Source: Colletes latitarsis | Taxonomy: Eukaryota; Arthropoda; Insecta; Hymenoptera; Colletidae | Assembly: GCF_051014445.1 (NCBI RefSeq) | Contig: NW_027488379.1 | Location: 2,480,001-2,544,000 of the forward strand | Length of the DNA: 64,000 bases | Direction of reading: 5' to 3' | Part shown: in pieces, positions 60,133-64,000 of the stretch | Layout of the letters: every line of letters starts with the position of its first letter | How positions within the stretch are numbered: position 1 is the stretch's first letter | The notes under the pieces: model-generated | What the model saw: only the letters and a program-made list of their open reading frames with translations | Told to the model about the DNA's origin: nothing | The model's database searches: none | Position numbers and translations under genes: made by a program

Positions 60133-62068
60133 GCAAGTTAGGTGTGGGATAGGTCTGGCATTTGCCCTCATCAGGCTCATACTTTCGCGTTTTTCACATA
60201 CTTGTTGAACAGATCCTTGGCTTTTTCCGGTTTAGATCACGTAGTAATGTGATACCACACTGAAACATTCAATTAAACCTGGTCATGATGAATATTTTAC
60301 AGGATAACGCATGCTAGGTCAGGGTTAGGTCTAGGATTTGCCCTCGTCAGGCTCATACTTTCGCATATTTCTCATACTTCATGGCTATACCCTGGGCTTT
60401 TTCTGGATTGGATCACGTAGTAATGTGGTATCACACTGAAATAGTCAATTAAACCTGGTTTCGATCAATATTTTAGAGGATAACACATGCCAGGTCTGGG
60501 TCAGGTCTGTGATTTGCCTCCATGGGGCTAATATTTTCGCATATTTCTCATACTTGTTGGCAAGATCCTGGGCTTCTTCTGATTTGGAGCAGGTAGTAAT
60601 GTGGGACCACACTAAAACAGTCGATTAAACCCGGTCTCGATCAATATTTTAGAGGATAACGCATGTTAGGTCTGGGTTAGGTCTGGGATTTGCTCTCATC
60701 AGTCTCATACTTCCTCATTCTTCACATACTTCTTGTACAGATCCTGGGTTTTCACTGCTTTGGATCACGTAGTAATGTGGTACCACACTGAAACAGTCCA
60801 TTAAACCTGGTTTCGATCAATATTTTAGAGGATAACTCATGTTAGGTCTAGGTTAGGCCTTGGATTTGCCCTCTTCAGTCTCAAACTTTCGCATTCTTCT
60901 CATACTTCTTGGCCAGATCCTGGGATTTTTCTGGTTTGGATCACGTAGTAATGTGGTACCACACTGAAACAGTCCATTAAACCCAGTTTCGATCAATATT
61001 TTAGAGGATAACTCATGTTAGGTCTAGGCCAGGCCTTGGATATGCCCTCATCAGGCTCATACTTTCGCATATTTCTCGTTCTTGTTGGCCAGATCCCGGG
61101 TTTTTTCTGGTTTGGATCACGTAGTAATGTGGTACCACACTGAAACAGTCCATTAAACCTAGTTTCGATTAATATTTTAGAGGATAACTCATGTTAGGTC
61201 TAGGCCAGGCCTGGGATATGCCCTCATCAGACTCATACTTTCGCATTCTTCACATACTTGTTGAACAGATCCCGGGTTTTTTCTGGTTCGGATCACGCAG
61301 TAATGTGGTACCACACTGAAACAGTCCATTAAACCTAGTTTCGATTAATATTTTAGAGGATAACTCATGTTAGGTCTAGGCCAGGCCTGGGATATGCCCT
61401 CATCAGACTCATACTTTCGCATTCTTCACATACTTGTTGAACAGATCCCGGGTTTTTTCTGGTTCGGATCACGCAGTAATGTGGTACCACACTGAAACAG
61501 TCCATTAAACCTAGTTTCGATCAATATTTTAGAGGATAACTCATGTTAGGTCTAGGCCAGGCCTGGGATATGCCCTCATCAGCCTCATACTATCGCATAT
61601 TTCTCATACTTGATGGCCAGATTCTGGGCTTTTTTTGGTTTGGATCACGTAGTAATGTGGTGCCACACTGAGACAGTCCATTAAACCTTGTTTCGATCAA
61701 TATTTTAGAGGATAACTCATGTTAGGTCTAGGCCAGGCCTGGGATATACACTCATCAGCCTCATACTATCGCATATTTCTCATACTTGATGGCCAGATTC
61801 TGGGCTTTTTTTGGTTTGGATCACGTAGTAATGTGGTGCCACACTGAGACAGTCCATTAAACCTTGTTTCGATCAATATTTTAGAGGATAACTCATGTTA
61901 GGTCTAGGCCAGGCCTGGGATATACACTCATCAGGCTCATACTTTCGCATATTTCTCGTTCTTGTTGGCCAGATTCTGAGGTTTTTTTGGTTTGGATCAC
62001 GCAGTAATGTGGTACCACACTGATACAGTCAATTAAACCTGGTTTCGATCAATATTTTAGAGGATAAC
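60133..62068. repeat. Right HOR unit 1 (11 monomers, 1,936 bp)
   Basis: Defined from GCAAGTTAGGTGTGGGATAG to its next occurrence at 62,069. It includes two pairs of adjacent near-identical monomers: one pair with ATATGCCCTCATCAGACTC starting near 61,190 and 61,366, and one with CAGCCTCATACTATCGC near 61,579 and 61,755. Confidence 0.85.
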
Positions 62069-63830
62069 GCAAGTTAGGTGTGGGATAGGTCTGGCATTTG
62101 CCCTCATCAGGCTCATACTTTCGCGTTTTTCACATACTTGTTGAACAGATCCTTGGCTTTTTCCGGTTTAGATCACGTAGTAATGTGATACCACACTGAA
62201 ACATTCAATTAAACCTGGTCATGATGAATATTTTACAGGATAACGCATGCTAGGTCAGGGTTAGGTCTAGGATTTGCCCTCGTCAGGCTCATACTTTCGC
62301 ATATTTCTCATACTTCATGGCTATACCCTGGGCTTTTTCTGGATTGGATCACGTAGTAATGTGGTATCACACTGAAATAGTCAATTAAACCTGGTTTCGA
62401 TCAATATTTTAGAGGATAACACATGCCAGGTCTGGGTCAGGTCTGTGATTTGCCTCCATGGGGCTAATATTTTCGCATATTTCTCATACTTGTTGGCAAG
62501 ATCCTGGGCTTCTTCTGATTTGGAGCAGGTAGTAATGTGGGACCACACTAAAACAGTCGATTAAACCCGGTCTCGATCAATATTTTAGAGGATAACGCAT
62601 GTTAGGTCTGGGTTAGGTCTGGGATTTGCTCTCATCAGTCTCATACTTCCTCATTCTTCACATACTTCTTGTACAGATCCTGGGTTTTCACTGCTTTGGA
62701 TCACGTAGTAATGTGGTACCACACTGAAACAGTCCATTAAACCTGGTTTCGATCAATATTTTAGAGGATAACTCATGTTAGGTCTAGGCCAGGCCTGGGA
62801 TATGCCCTCATCGGACTCATACTTTCGCATTCTTCACATACTTGTTGAACAGATCCCGGGTTTTTTCTGGTTCGGATCACGTAGTAATGTGGTACCACAC
62901 TGAAACAGTCCATTAAACCCAGTTTCGATCAATATTTTAGAGGATAACTCATGTTAGGTCTAGGCCAGGCCTGGGATATGCCCTCATCAGGCTCATACTT
63001 TCGCATATTTCTCGTTCTTGTTGGCCAGATCCCGGGTTTTTTCTGGTTTGGATCACGGAGTAATGTGGTACCACACTGAAACAGTCCATTAAACCTAGTT
63101 TCGATTAATATTTTAGAGGATAACTCATGTTAGGTCTAGGCCAGGCCTGGGATATGCCCTCATCAGACTCATACTTTCGCATTCTTCACATACTTGTTGA
63201 ACAGATCCCGGGTTTTTTCTGGTTCGGATCACGCAGTAATGTGGTACCACACTGAAACAGTCCATTAAACCTAGTTTCGATCAATATTTTAGAGGATAAC
63301 TCATGTTTAGGTCTAGGCCAGGCCTGGGATATGCCCTCATCAGGCTCATACTTTCGCATATTTCTCGTTCTTGTTGGCCAGATCCCGGGTTTTTTTCTGG
63401 TTTGGATCACGTAGTAATGAGGTACCACACTGAAACAGTCCATTAAACCTAGTTTCGATCAATATTTTAGAGGATAACTCATGTTAGGTCTAGGCCAGGC
63501 CTGGGATATGCCCTCATCAGCCTCATACTATCGCATATTTCTCATACTTGATGGCCAGATTCTGGGCTTTTTTTGGTTTGGATCACGTAGTAATGTGGTG
63601 CCACACTGAGACAGTCCATTAAACCTTGTTTCGATCAATATTTTAGAGGATAACTCATGTTAGGTCTAGGCCAGGCCTGGGATATACACTCATCAGGCTC
63701 ATACTTTCGCATATTTCTCGTTCTTGTTGGCCAGATTCTGAGGTTTTTTTGGTTTGGATCACGCAGTAATGTGGTACCACACTGATACAGTCAATTAAAC
63801 CTGGTTTCGATCAATATTTTAGAGGATAAC
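62069..63830. repeat. Right HOR unit 2 (10 monomers, 1,762 bp)
   Basis: Same order of variants as unit 1 but one monomer shorter overall; for example, the CCTTGGATTTGCCCTCTTC monomer at about 60,850 of unit 1 is absent. Confidence 0.83.
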
Positions 63831-64000
63831 GCAAGTTAGGTGTGGGATAGGTCTGGCATTTGCCCTCATCAGGCTCATACTTTCGCGTTTTTCACATACT
63901 TGTTGAACAGATCCTTGGCTTTTTCCGGTTTAGATCACGTAGTAATGTGATACCACACTGAAACATTCAATTAAACCTGGTCATGATGAATATTTTACAG
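63831..64000. repeat. Right HOR unit 3, cut by window end
   Basis: The first 170 bp match the start of units 1 and 2, so the HOR continues beyond the window. Confidence 0.8.

Larger units (their letters stand above)
51396..64000. repeat. 176-bp satellite array, right arm
   Basis: About 71 monomers to the end of the window, with no gene seen. 51.6-52.7 kb holds a three-monomer repeat (offset about 528 bp, with GTATCACACTGAAACTGTC and TGGGTTTTTGCTGG). 53.3-56.1 kb holds an 11-monomer repeat. From about 57.3 kb most monomers carry TCTAGGCCAGGCCTGGGATA, giving a distinct subfamily. Confidence 0.95.

Noticed and set aside
1..64000. CRISPR-like array
   Set aside because: Repeats are contiguous 176-bp monomers without short repeat/unique spacer structure, and the genome is eukaryotic.
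1..64000. CENP-B box
   Set aside because: No monomer region fits the TTCG...A..CGGG core; TTTCGATCAATATTTT only shares TTCG.

Overview
This window looks like heterochromatin from an arthropod genome, most likely an insect. About 54 kb of the 64 kb is one tandem satellite with a basic period of 176 bp (roughly 300 monomers), present in every region not occupied by transposons. An insect origin is suggested by the R1-clade non-LTR retrotransposon it carries and by TTAGG-like motifs (the common insect telomeric unit) in the satellite. I cannot name the species; Hymenoptera is only a guess.

Layout. 1-30086: satellite. Its left part is a higher-order repeat (HOR) of about 31 monomers (5,461 bp) present as two near-identical tandem copies (about 1741-7201 and 7202-12662), followed by a rearranged third copy to about 18.5 kb. 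From about 19.3 kb the monomers are more mixed, with 0.6-2 kb blocks copied between distant places. 30087-36076: one full-length GC-rich R1-clade LINE on the + strand, comprising a 5' UTR, ORF1 (Gag-like, three zinc knuckles), ORF2 (APE endonuclease + reverse transcriptase + CCHC), a 3' UTR made almost entirely of consecutive hairpins, and a 26-nt poly(A). 36077-36995: satellite. 36996-38919: a 1.92-kb TG...CA element flanked by a 5-bp duplication, best read as a solo LTR. 38920-49473: satellite. 49474-51395: a second, independently inserted copy of that LTR. 51396-64000: satellite, including 10/11-monomer HORs (1.76/1.94 kb) at the right end. A 55-bp LTR remnant lies at 26799-26853.

How the parts relate. 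The only credible protein-coding genes are the two LINE ORFs; they would act together as an RNP (ORF1 binding the RNA, ORF2 nicking the target and reverse transcribing). ORF2 is intact, but ORF1 appears to carry a 1-nt slip in a 12-C run near its end. Undoing the slip would place the ORF1 stop over the ORF2 start as TAATG, the coupling arrangement known from R1-clade elements such as SART1. The many 63-71-codon antisense frames in the satellite are by-products of its sequence. I see no host gene, tRNA, rRNA or CRISPR array. The most unusual observations are the hairpin-array 3' UTR, the TTAGG-like LINE insertion site, the 29-bp modular repeat inside the LTRs, and the duplication history recorded by the HORs and the LTR remnant.
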